DNA from: Desulfovibrio sp.
GTDB taxonomy: Bacteria; Desulfobacterota; Desulfovibrionia; Desulfovibrionales; Desulfovibrionaceae
Direction: 5' to 3'
Assembly (NCBI RefSeq): GCF_019422935.1
Contig: NZ_JAHZCJ010000003.1
Span: 243,361 to 307,360 of the forward strand
DNA length: 64,000 nucleotides
The notes under the pieces were generated by a model. It did not search any database. It was not told where the DNA came from and saw nothing but the letters and a program-made list of their open reading frames with translations. Positions 43,363 to 52,008 of this stretch are shown here, in pieces (within the stretch, counting starts at the first letter, position 1; each line of letters starts with the position of its first letter). Made by a program: the position numbers and the translations under genes.

Positions 43363-45882
43363 ATGAAAAAGAAAAAATCCCAACGCGGAGCGCCCGGCGC
43401 TTCCGCCCATACCCCCGGCTTTCCCTCCCGCGAGGAACTGCTGGAGGCCTTTTCCGCCCAGTCGCGCCCCATGCGCGTGGACGGTCTTTTGCGTGTGCTG
43501 GGCCTCGCCCGCCGCGCCAAGGGCGACCTTGAAGCCGCGCTGACAACGCTGGCAGAGCAGGGCCGCCTGCTGCGCTTGCGCGGCGGCCTCTGGGCGCGCC
43601 CCGAAGCCCTCAAGCACATTACAGGCCGTTTCAGTTCGCTGCGCGACGGCGGGGGCTTTGTTACGCCCATGCGCCCGATTGCCGAAGACGAAAACAACCG
43701 TGACAGCCAGCTGGAATTTACCGGCGCGCGCGATGTGTATATTCCCGCTGCGCTGACCGGCGAAGCCTGGCATCAGGATATCGTGCGCGTGGCGCTCTCC
43801 CCCGGTGCATCGCGCGGCCCATCCCCCGAAGGGCGCATCACTGAGGTTGTGGAACGCGGCCTCAAGGAAATCCCCGCCCATGCAGCCCATCGCACAGGGC
43901 ATACACTTTTTTGCCGTCCGGCGGATGCGCGCCTCTCCGTCAATTTCAGCGTGGAGCTGGCTGCTGGCGAAACGCCCCCCGAGCCGGGCACGCTGGTATT
44001 GCTGGCCCCGGTGCAGCGCCTTGCCTCCGACCTGTGGACAGCCCGCATTGTGGGCGACTATGGCCGCGAGGATGATGTGGCAGTGCAGGAGGAACTGGTC
44101 AAGCTCAACCACGAGGTTCCGCGCGACTTTCCTGCCGGGGTGCTGGCTGAAGTCCAGCACCTGCCCAGCGGCCCCACGCCTGAAGACATGCACGACCGCG
44201 AAGACGTACGCGGCCTGCCCCTTGTGACCATTGACGGCGCGGACGCCCGCGACTTTGACGATGCTGTGGAGGTCGAAGACCGCCCCGGCGGCGGCTGGCT
44301 GCTGCGCGTGGCCATTGCCGATGTGAGCCACTATGTGCGCCCGCGAGGCAACGGCAGCACTGGGGCACTGGATGCGGAAGCTCTTTCGCGCGGCAACTCC
44401 TGGTATTTCCCCAAGTCCGTGGAACCCATGCTGCCCGAGGCCCTTTCCAACGGCCTGTGCAGCCTGCGCCCGGACGAAGACCGCCTCGCCATGCTGGCGG
44501 AGATTCCATTTTCCGCACAGGGCAAGCCCGGCAAACCGCGCTTTGCGCAGGTTGTCATGCGTTCTGCGGCCCGGCTGACCTACGATCAGGTCAAGGCCTG
44601 CATGCTCGACAAAGATGCTGCGACCCTTGCCGCCCTGCGCGAGAACCCGCGCGGCGAAGAAGCCATCACCATGCTGCAGAGGGCCTTTGCCCTGTACGCG
44701 GCCCTGCGCGATGCCCGCCGTCAGCGCGGAAGCCTTGATTTTGACCTGCCCGAGGCAGACAGCCGCCTGGACGAAGCCGGGCGCGTGGTCTGGATCGGGC
44801 ACCGCCAGCGGCACGACGCCCACCGCCTCATTGAGGAATTCATGATCGCGGCCAACGAGGCCGTAGCGCGCCACCTGCGCGATGTGGGCATGCCCTTTCT
44901 CTACCGCGTGCATCCCCTGCCCGACCCGGAACGGCTGGAAAGCCTTTTTGACACTCTCGCGGGCGTGGGTATGGAAGACCTGCCGCCCCGACCGGACGCA
45001 GCAGCCATGCAGGGCATTCTTGCCCGCGTGCAGGGCACGGATCAGGAATTTCTGGTCAACCGCCTCTGCCTGCGGGCCATGCCGCAGGCTCGCTATCAGC
45101 CTTTCAACGAGGGGCATTTTGGCCTTGCTTCGCAGGCCTACTGCCACTTTACCTCGCCCATCCGCCGCTATGCCGACCTGCTGACCCACCGGGCGCTCAA
45201 AACCGCGCTGGGCATCGGCGTGGGCGCGCTGCCCGCTGGGCAGAAGCTGTTGCGCATCAGCGACCAGATCAACAGACGCGAACGCGCGGCCATGGCCTGC
45301 GAACGCGAAATGGACCGCCGCATGGGCTGCCTTGCCCTGCTGCCCCGCGTGGGCGAACACTTCAAGGGCATGGTGGCCGGGGTCACGGACTTTGGCATTT
45401 TTGTGGAACTGGCCGACATGCCAGTGGAAGGCATGATCCGCATCGATGACCTCGGCGATGACTGGTACGACTTTGACCCCCGCACCATGAGCCTTGTGGG
45501 CCAGCGCTCCGGCGTCATGTGGCGCATGGGCCAGAGCCTTGAGGTCGCGCTGGCGGAAGTGAATCTGGGTCGGCTTGAAATCCGGCTCATGCCGCTGGAA
45601 CTGCCCAAGGCCGCGCAGGGTAACTGGCGCGGCAGAGGCAAAACATCCCGCAAGCCAGCTCACAAAGGCGGCGCAAAACCGGGACGCACAAGCCGCCCCG
45701 GAGGTTCGCGCTCCGGCTGGAAGATCACCTCGCCCGGCGACGAGTCCAGCAAGGGGGGAGCAACGGGCAAGGCCCGCCGCAGCGAGGGCGGCCCAAAGCG
45801 TGGCAGTAAGGCCGGAGGCAAGGGCGGCACGGGCACACGCGGGCGCACCACAGGCAACAACAGCAAAAAGCGGGGCCGCTGA
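43363..45882 (+). CDS. rnr: Ribonuclease R
   Basis: 839 aa. A 3'-5' exoribonuclease that degrades structured RNA. Order: basic N-terminus with a winged-helix-like region (about 15-85), two cold-shock domains, the RNB catalytic domain with the acidic site TIDGADARDFDDAVE (about 293-307) and HFTSPIRRYADLLTHR, then an S1 domain (HFKGMVAGVTDFGIFVEL, about 665-745). A Lys/Arg/Gly-rich tail of about 90 residues ends the protein. The ATG at 43363 opens the basic stretch MKKKKSQRG. The stop TGA overlaps the murJ ATG. Confidence 0.95.
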   Translation: MKKKKSQRGAPGASAHTPGFPSREELLEAFSAQSRPMRVDGLLRVLGLARRAKGDLEAALTTLAEQGRLLRLRGGLWARPEALKHITGRFSSLRDGGGFVTPMRPIAEDENNRDSQLEFTGARDVYIPAALTGEAWHQDIVRVALSPGASRGPSPEGRITEVVERGLKEIPAHAAHRTGHTLFCRPADARLSVNFSVELAAGETPPEPGTLVLLAPVQRLASDLWTARIVGDYGREDDVAVQEELVKLNHEVPRDFPAGVLAEVQHLPSGPTPEDMHDREDVRGLPLVTIDGADARDFDDAVEVEDRPGGGWLLRVAIADVSHYVRPRGNGSTGALDAEALSRGNSWYFPKSVEPMLPEALSNGLCSLRPDEDRLAMLAEIPFSAQGKPGKPRFAQVVMRSAARLTYDQVKACMLDKDAATLAALRENPRGEEAITMLQRAFALYAALRDARRQRGSLDFDLPEADSRLDEAGRVVWIGHRQRHDAHRLIEEFMIAANEAVARHLRDVGMPFLYRVHPLPDPERLESLFDTLAGVGMEDLPPRPDAAAMQGILARVQGTDQEFLVNRLCLRAMPQARYQPFNEGHFGLASQAYCHFTSPIRRYADLLTHRALKTALGIGVGALPAGQKLLRISDQINRRERAAMACEREMDRRMGCLALLPRVGEHFKGMVAGVTDFGIFVELADMPVEGMIRIDDLGDDWYDFDPRTMSLVGQRSGVMWRMGQSLEVALAEVNLGRLEIRLMPLELPKAAQGNWRGRGKTSRKPAHKGGAKPGRTSRPGGSRSGWKITSPGDESSKGGATGKARRSEGGPKRGSKAGGKGGTGTRGRTTGNNSKKRGR

Positions 45883-47498
45883 TGGCCTTGCTTTCCGCAC
45901 AGCAGCGTATGGGCGCAGCCGCGCTCATACTGGCGGCCAGTACGGTTCTTTCGCGCCTCATGGGTCTTGCGCGCGACAAGATCATTTCTTGGCAGTTCGG
46001 CGCTGGCGGCGAATCCGATATGTATTTCGCCGCCTTTGTGGTTCCGGACATCATCAATTATCTGCTGGCGGGCGGCTTTATGTCCATCACCATCATCCCC
46101 CTGCTAACCCGCAGGTTTCAGGAGGATGAGGCGGATGCCTGGCGCTTTTTTTCCTGCGTTTTCTGCTGGATGGCGGCTGCCTCCACCCTGCTGACCCTTG
46201 GCGGCATGGCCCTTGCGCCCTGGCTGGCGCAAGCGGTGGCCCCCGGTTTTACGCCGGAGCAGTGGGCGCGGCTGGCCTTTTTTATGCGCATCATCCTGCC
46301 CGCCCAGATATTCTTTCTGTGCGGGGCATGCGTTACCGCTTTGTTGTTCATGCGGCGTCAGTTCCGCGTGCCGGCGCTGGCCCCGCTGATCTATAACGGG
46401 GCCATCATTGCCGTGGGCCTGCTATTGCCCTGGCTGGCAACCACGCAGACTGCGCAGGCGACTCTGCCAGCAGGCCTGCTGGCCCACATGGACGGCATGA
46501 CCGGTTACTGCGTGGGCGTGACCCTTGGCGCGGCCCTTGGCACTTTTGCACTGCCCCTGCGGGTAGCGGGCCAGCAGGGCCTGCGGCTGCACATGGAATG
46601 GCGGCACCCGCTCATGGGCAAATTTCTGCTCACGGCCCTGCCCCTCATGCTGGGGCAGACCATCATGATGCTGGACGAACAATTTCTGCGGGTCTTTGGC
46701 AGCCTGGCGGGCGATGGCGCGGTGAGCCTGCTCAACTACGCACGGCGCATCACCCAGGTTCCTGTGGGGCTGGTGGGCCAGGCCGCCGCTGTGGCGTCCT
46801 ATCCTTTTTTGGTGGCGCTGCTGGCGCAGGGCGACACCGAGCGATTTAACACCACCCTGCGCACGGCTCTGCGGGCCAGTGTTGCCCTTATCATTCCTTG
46901 CGCGTTCTGCATGGCGGCCACAAGCTGGCCCATTTTGGGCGTTATTTTTCAGGGCGGGCGCTTCAGCCCCGCAGACACGCTGGCTACCCTGCCGCTCACG
47001 CGCATCATGCTGGCCGCCACGCCCTTCTGGATTATCTACATGGTGCTGGTGCGCGCCTATTACGCCCACGGCGACACCATCACCCCGGCTGTGACCGGCA
47101 GCATCATGACGGCGCTGTGCATACCCATGTATTACTGGTGGGCTGTTCCCAACGGGGCGTGGGCCATCGCGGCCCTTTCGGGCCTGAGCGTGAGCTTGTA
47201 CGTGCTCTGGCTGGTGGGCATATGGATTCGCCGCCACGGCAGCGGGGCTTTTACTGGCCTGACAGGGCTTGCGGCGCGGGTGATTTTTTGCAGTCTGCCC
47301 GCCACGGCTGCGGGCTGGTGGGTTTCTGAGGTCTGCATGCGCTCGTTTACGCTGTCCCCCATCCTCAAGGCCTGCGTAGTGCTGATGCTGGGCAGTTGCG
47401 CCTTTATGGCCCTGTTTCTACCCCTTGCATGGCAGACCGCGCCCGAGGCTCTGGAGCCAGTTCTGCAAAGGCTGCGCCGCAAGCGCGGCGCAGCCTGA
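45882..47498 (+). CDS. murJ: Lipid II flippase MurJ (MviN)
   Basis: 538 aa with about 14 membrane segments. It flips lipid II across the inner membrane for peptidoglycan synthesis. The N-terminus (ASTVLSRLMGLARDKIISWQFGAGGESDMYFAAFVVPDIINYLLAGG) carries the conserved SR-x-G-x-x-R motif and the DxF/Y-AF-x-P segment. Translation is coupled to rnr by TGATG. The pairing of rnr with murJ probably reflects shared transcription only. Confidence 0.95.
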   Translation: MALLSAQQRMGAAALILAASTVLSRLMGLARDKIISWQFGAGGESDMYFAAFVVPDIINYLLAGGFMSITIIPLLTRRFQEDEADAWRFFSCVFCWMAAASTLLTLGGMALAPWLAQAVAPGFTPEQWARLAFFMRIILPAQIFFLCGACVTALLFMRRQFRVPALAPLIYNGAIIAVGLLLPWLATTQTAQATLPAGLLAHMDGMTGYCVGVTLGAALGTFALPLRVAGQQGLRLHMEWRHPLMGKFLLTALPLMLGQTIMMLDEQFLRVFGSLAGDGAVSLLNYARRITQVPVGLVGQAAAVASYPFLVALLAQGDTERFNTTLRTALRASVALIIPCAFCMAATSWPILGVIFQGGRFSPADTLATLPLTRIMLAATPFWIIYMVLVRAYYAHGDTITPAVTGSIMTALCIPMYYWWAVPNGAWAIAALSGLSVSLYVLWLVGIWIRRHGSGAFTGLTGLAARVIFCSLPATAAGWWVSEVCMRSFTLSPILKACVVLMLGSCAFMALFLPLAWQTAPEALEPVLQRLRRKRGAA

Positions 47499-47657
47499 TT
47501 CTGCTAGAAAAAATAACCTTGAGATGTTCGGGGGGGGGGCTATCACCCCCTAAACATTTACTGGCTGCGCAAGCATTCTCGCGCAACTGACCTGGGCCAG
47601 AGCACGGCATCCTCAGCCGCAGTAAAAGTTTCTTCCATTATCAGACTGCCATCCGGG

Positions 47658-48455
47658 CTATGATTCTGCCTCTCTTCCAGCGGCATGCCTTTGCTGCAAC
47701 CTTTGCTCCAGCAGGGAAACCAACGCGCTCGCCAGCAGGGCCGCGCCCGAGGCAAGCCCGTAACACAGCCACAAGGACAGATGTTCAACCCCTGTCATCA
47801 CCACCACCGCAAAGGCTATGCAGCCAAACCACCCAGCCATAATCCCCCGAAAAATGCTCACTACCGCAGGCGCACCATGAGTGGCGTGGGCAAAGGGCAC
47901 AATGGAGCAAACCATGACGGGAAAAAACATGAGTACGCCGCTCCAGCCGGGGCCAAGCCAATGGGCGGCCTCCGTCACGGCAAAGACCAGCCCGGCCCCG
48001 CAGGCCATCTGTATGGGAACGCGCACATAGGCCGTCATGGCATGGCCGGGCCTGCACATTGCCACAACCCTCGGCAGGCAGGTCAGTACCAGCACCGGAG
48101 AAAGTGAGGACAGCACCACTGCCCATACGTGCGTGAACGGCAGGTGCAGCACTGCCCAACCCCCGCCAAAAAATCCGCACAGGGCCGCAGGCAGGGCCAC
48201 AAACCAGGGCAGGCCCCAAGCGGCAAGCCAGGGATAGATGAGCGCTGTTATCGTGCAGGCCAGCACCCCAAGCAAAGTGTTGAATGAAGCTGCGGCAGAA
48301 AAAGCGGCGCCCTGCTCCAGCGTGAGGAATAAGGAAACCGGGCCGGAAATAAGCGGCAAGCCAGCAATGACGCCGCCCACAAATGAACCCCAGCGGCGGG
48401 CCACCAGCAGGCACATGAGGATAAGCAGTGGCGTGAGAAAAATTTTGACCAGCAT
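47658..48455 (-). CDS. Polytopic membrane protein with internal repeat, unknown function
   Basis: 265 aa with about eight membrane segments. The two halves look alike: RRWGSFVGGVIAGLPLISGPVSLFLTLEQGAAF near the start and HWLGPGWSGVLMFFPVMVCSIVPFAHATHGAPA past the middle. This suggests a duplicated four-helix unit related to small GlpM-like proteins. No charged transport motif is evident. The C-terminal about 20 residues are polar. It is followed at 48506 by another small membrane protein gene on the same strand. Function not known. Confidence 0.7.
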   Translation of the reverse strand: MLVKIFLTPLLILMCLLVARRWGSFVGGVIAGLPLISGPVSLFLTLEQGAAFSAAASFNTLLGVLACTITALIYPWLAAWGLPWFVALPAALCGFFGGGWAVLHLPFTHVWAVVLSSLSPVLVLTCLPRVVAMCRPGHAMTAYVRVPIQMACGAGLVFAVTEAAHWLGPGWSGVLMFFPVMVCSIVPFAHATHGAPAVVSIFRGIMAGWFGCIAFAVVVMTGVEHLSLWLCYGLASGAALLASALVSLLEQRLQQRHAAGREAES

Positions 48456-48505
48456 CTATGCCGCCCTGTAAGTGCAAAGAGTCAGCGCCGGGGGTACCAG
48501 CCGGA

Positions 48506-49012
48506 TCAGAACAAGCTTCCGTGGCCCAGTTTGCGGGTCAAACGCAGCAGGTCTTCATGAAAGAACAGCCACGTTGCCCCTGCCACGCAGGCCAGAAAAC
48601 AGTATTCACCAAGGCTGCCTGTGGAGCACAGCTTGAGCGACAGTTTGTTCTGCCGCGAAAAGGGCGTCAGCGGCACCCCTGAGGGGGTCAGCATATCCAG
48701 CAGCACATGGCTCAGCCCGCCAAAACCCAGGCCGAGCAGGGCATCGCGCCCCAAGGAACCAAGGCTGGCAGGCGAAAGGGCAAAAGCCGCCACGCAAACC
48801 GCCATCCACCAGCCGAACCAGTGCGTTGTTCCCCGGTGGATGGCGTTGAACACTTTTTGGCGGCCCCTGCGGGTGGGCGCGAGGCCCGCGATGCGCTGAT
48901 CGAGCACATCGGGCAGCACCGCGCCAGCGCAAGCCGCTGCCACGCCCTCCCAGGGAAGATGCAGCGCCAACGCCGCCGCCACAGCCGTGGCCTGATGCGT
49001 AATCCATTTCAT
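48506..49012 (-). CDS. YdjM/DUF457-type membrane-bound metal-dependent hydrolase
   Basis: 168 aa with about four membrane segments. Family marks are MKWITHQATAVAAALAL, an Asp-rich turn VLPDVLDQR, HRGTTHW and GGLSHVLLDMLTPSGVPLTPFS, with the His/Asp residues used for metal. Homologues in other bacteria are induced by SOS or act on phospholipids; no direct evidence here. It is 50 nt upstream of the GlpM-like gene on the same strand. Confidence 0.85.
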   Translation of the reverse strand: MKWITHQATAVAAALALHLPWEGVAAACAGAVLPDVLDQRIAGLAPTRRGRQKVFNAIHRGTTHWFGWWMAVCVAAFALSPASLGSLGRDALLGLGFGGLSHVLLDMLTPSGVPLTPFSRQNKLSLKLCSTGSLGEYCFLACVAGATWLFFHEDLLRLTRKLGHGSLF

Positions 49013-49203
49013 GGTGTAAACCGCTTATAAAATAACAGTGCGGGGAAGTGCCTCTTGTACAAAAGAGCGCCCTCCCCCGCAAGGATATTACTGATCTGTT
49101 TGCTGATCGCCCTGAGCCGCCGGGCCGGATTTTGTGAAACCGCTCTGCCCCGCCTGGGTCTGGAAACCCCGCAAAATATCTTGCCGTCAGTCAGTTCCAG
49201 TCA

Positions 49204-51489
49204 TTATCCGCAACGCGAAAAACCGCAGCCGGGGCAGATGAGGCAACCTTCCTGAAAAACCAGCGGCTCGCCGCATTCGGGGCAGTTCTGGGCTTGCAGG
49301 TCGTTGACGTCGCCGATGTGTTCGTCCTTGAGATAGCGCTTTTCCAGCACCCAGGCGATGGCATCTGGGATGGAAAGCAGCAGCCCCTTGCCGCGAAACA
49401 CGGGGTGCTCGCCGCCGATGCCCTTGATCTGGGCCACAACGTCGCGCACGTGTACTCCGGAGCGCAAGGCCAGCGACACAAGGCGGCCAATGGCCTCGGC
49501 CTTGGCCGTGATGGAGCGGCCAGACTTGCCGATGGTGGCAAAAACCTCAAAGGGCTGGCCGTCAACCTCGTTGACGGTGAGGTACATCACGCCAAGCCCG
49601 GTGGGCACCTTCTGCGTAAAGCCCCACACAATGTCGGGCCGCTTGCGCACGCCAGCTCCGACCTGAGCAGCAGACGGGCCAGACTGCGCAGGCTCGGCGC
49701 CGCTTTCGCCGTCCATTTTCTTTTGCCCTTCGCCCGTGGCCAGCACCTGAATGCTCTTGCAGCCGTCACGGTACACGGTCACACCTTTGCAGCCTTCCTG
49801 ATAGGCCAGCCAGTAAATATCAAAAATATCCTGTTCCGTTGCGCTGTTGGTCAGGTTCACGGTCTTGGACACGGCATTGTCGGTATGGCGCTGAAAGGCC
49901 GCCTGCATGCGCAGGTGCCACACCGGGGCTATATCCATAGCCGTAACAAATACCTTGCGCAGCTTGGCGGGCAGGTAATCCATTTCCTGAATGGAACCCT
50001 TGGCGACCACCGCATCCATGAGTTCGTGGCTGAACAGCCCGGCATCGGCAAGGGCCGCTTCAAAGTGGGGGTTCACCTCCACAAGGCGCTCGCCGTCAAG
50101 AATATTACGGGTAAAGCACAGGGCAAACAGCGGCTCCACGCCGGAGGAGCAGCCCGCGATGATGGAGAGCGTACCCGTGGGCGCAATGGTGGTTACCGTG
50201 GCATTGCGGTAGGGGCCAAGCTTCTTTTTGGCGTACACGGACGTGGCATAGGCAGGGAAAGCGCCGCGTTCCACAGCCAGCTGGGCCGAGGCCTTGTGCC
50301 CCTCTTCCTGAATAAAGGCCATGATACGCTCGCCAAGCTCAAGGCCCTGCTGCGAATCATACGCCGTTTCAAGCTGATAGAGCAGGTCGGCAAAGCCCAT
50401 GACGCCAAGGCCGATCTTGCGGTTCTTGCGCACGGTTTCAGTGATGCTGTCCAGCGGGAAACGCGAGGCATCAATGACGTTGTCAAGAAAGCGCACAGAC
50501 AGATGCACCACGCGCTTGAGTTCAGCCCAGTCAATACAATCGCGAGCGGGGTCAGCCGCATCGTTGTGACCGGGGATGTAAAAGCACGAAAGGTTGATGG
50601 AACCCAGATTGCAAGCCTCGTAGGGCAGCAGGGGCTGCTCGCCGCAGGGATTGGTGGACTCTATCTCGCCCTGGTCAGGCGTGGGATTGTCCCGGTTAAT
50701 GCGGTCAAGAAACACAATACCCGGATCGCCGGACTGCCAGGCCTTTTTGACCAGCAGCTCAAAAATCTCCCGCGCGCGCAGACGGTTGATAACTTCGCTG
50801 GAATTGGGGGCCACAAGATCGTAATGCTCGTCGTTTTCAACGGCGCGCATGAAGACTTCTGTCAGGCCCACGGAAAGGTTGAAGTTATTGAATTCGCCCT
50901 CTTTTTCCTTGGCGCGGATAAATTCAAGAATGTCGGGGTGATCTACGCGCAGGATGCCCATATTGGCCCCGCGCCTCGTACCGCCCTGCTTCACCTGCTC
51001 CGTGGCGGTGTTGAAGATGCGCAGAAAAGATACCGGCCCAGAGGCAACGCCCCCGGTGGAACCCACGCGGCTATCCTTGGGGCGCAGGCGCGAAAAAGAA
51101 AATCCCGTGCCGCCGCCAGACTTGTGGATCATGGCCGCGTATTTGACCGCATCAAAAATTTCTTCAATAGAGTCGCCCACCGGCAGCACAAAGCAGGCCG
51201 AAAGCTGCCCCAGATCAGTGCCCGCGTTCATGAGCGTGGGCGAATTGGGCAAAAACTTCCAGCTGGTCATGAGGTCATAGAAATCGCGCGCCAGCACGTC
51301 GCCCTTGCAGGTGGACTGGCTGTACTTGGCTTCTTCGGCGGCAATGGAAGATGCCACCCGCCAGAAGAGATCACGCGGCGTTTCCACCTGCTTGCCGGTC
51401 AGATCCTTGCGCAGGTAGCGCTTTTGCAAAACAACTTCCGTATTGGGTTTCAACTGTGGCTGCGGCAAATTCTTGGGCATTGTGAGCAT
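49204..51489 (-). CDS. nrdJ: Adenosylcobalamin-dependent (class II) ribonucleotide reductase
   Basis: 761 aa. Reduces ribonucleotides to deoxyribonucleotides using a radical from coenzyme B12. The active site includes the Cys in QLSACFVLP, ESTNPCGEQPLLPYEACNLGSINLS with the NxCxE signature, and the phosphate-binding TIAPTGTLSIIAG. The C-terminus has a zinc-binding domain (CPEC, then CPGC, ending SRCG). The first ATG has GAGG about 10 nt upstream; ATG 51480 is an alternative. I saw no B12 riboswitch in the leader. Confidence 0.95.
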   Translation of the reverse strand: MLTMPKNLPQPQLKPNTEVVLQKRYLRKDLTGKQVETPRDLFWRVASSIAAEEAKYSQSTCKGDVLARDFYDLMTSWKFLPNSPTLMNAGTDLGQLSACFVLPVGDSIEEIFDAVKYAAMIHKSGGGTGFSFSRLRPKDSRVGSTGGVASGPVSFLRIFNTATEQVKQGGTRRGANMGILRVDHPDILEFIRAKEKEGEFNNFNLSVGLTEVFMRAVENDEHYDLVAPNSSEVINRLRAREIFELLVKKAWQSGDPGIVFLDRINRDNPTPDQGEIESTNPCGEQPLLPYEACNLGSINLSCFYIPGHNDAADPARDCIDWAELKRVVHLSVRFLDNVIDASRFPLDSITETVRKNRKIGLGVMGFADLLYQLETAYDSQQGLELGERIMAFIQEEGHKASAQLAVERGAFPAYATSVYAKKKLGPYRNATVTTIAPTGTLSIIAGCSSGVEPLFALCFTRNILDGERLVEVNPHFEAALADAGLFSHELMDAVVAKGSIQEMDYLPAKLRKVFVTAMDIAPVWHLRMQAAFQRHTDNAVSKTVNLTNSATEQDIFDIYWLAYQEGCKGVTVYRDGCKSIQVLATGEGQKKMDGESGAEPAQSGPSAAQVGAGVRKRPDIVWGFTQKVPTGLGVMYLTVNEVDGQPFEVFATIGKSGRSITAKAEAIGRLVSLALRSGVHVRDVVAQIKGIGGEHPVFRGKGLLLSIPDAIAWVLEKRYLKDEHIGDVNDLQAQNCPECGEPLVFQEGCLICPGCGFSRCG

Positions 51490-52008
51490 GAAAAAACAGC
51501 CTCGTATTTAAGGTATGCAGCCGCCGGGGCGGCTCCGAAGTTTCCGGATGACTAACCGCAAAACAGAAGCCGCAGCATGGCGGCTCAGGTACGGCGTTTG
51601 ATAATAAGTGCCGAGTATACACGGAACGGATGCAAATAAAAGCCCCTGAAAACCCGCATAGTACCATTAACCTGCTAAATTATTTGTATAAATTATTAAT
51701 AAGAATAGCCAATAGCGACAAAAAACTTTAGACTTCCGCCGCGCCGCGCCGATTTTTTAGCCAGTGGCGCGGATATCCGGGGCAAGTTTTTTTGAGCAAA
51801 TATTGTGCGGGCACCGCCGCCGGAGGAGGTGGAAAATGCTCCAAGCCCTCAAGCGTCGCCTATGAGCACTCCGAACCGAAACTTCTCTGCGGAAGGGGCA
51901 GCCATGGCGGGGCGCACACAGGAAAGGGGGGCAAAAGCCCCCCTGAAGTTCACAGCTAAAAGACCCTGTATGCAGCAGACCGGATCATTGATACTGATGC
52001 CAGCGTCC
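51490..52008. other. 519-base intergenic region, nrdJ leader and Rsm22-like gene end
   Basis: No gene supported. The nrdJ side holds a short hairpin AGCCGCC/GGCGGCT (51519-51534) in the probable leader. About 51660-51720 is AT-rich and probably holds the nrdJ promoter, without a clear pair. I looked for a NrdR box pair and a cobalamin riboswitch and found neither. Confidence 0.5.
51926..51943 (-). terminator. Terminator after the Rsm22-like gene
   Basis: GGGGGGC (51926-51932) pairs with GCCCCCC (51937-51943) across AAAA. On the minus strand the stem is followed by TTTCC. It lies about 65 nt past the Rsm22-like stop. Confidence 0.6.

Noticed and set aside
43351..45900. Very long open frame antisense to RNase R (849 aa)
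   Set aside because: It mirrors the codon bias of the G+C-rich rnr gene, has no domain sense, and rnr is unambiguous.
49294..51555. Open frame of 753 aa antisense to nrdJ
   Set aside because: It is complementary to a clear class II reductase; the protein is rich in His/Gln/Gly without any recognisable motif.
51490..51800. Cobalamin riboswitch or NrdR boxes before nrdJ
   Set aside because: No B12 box and no pair of NrdR-type palindromes could be found on the minus strand.
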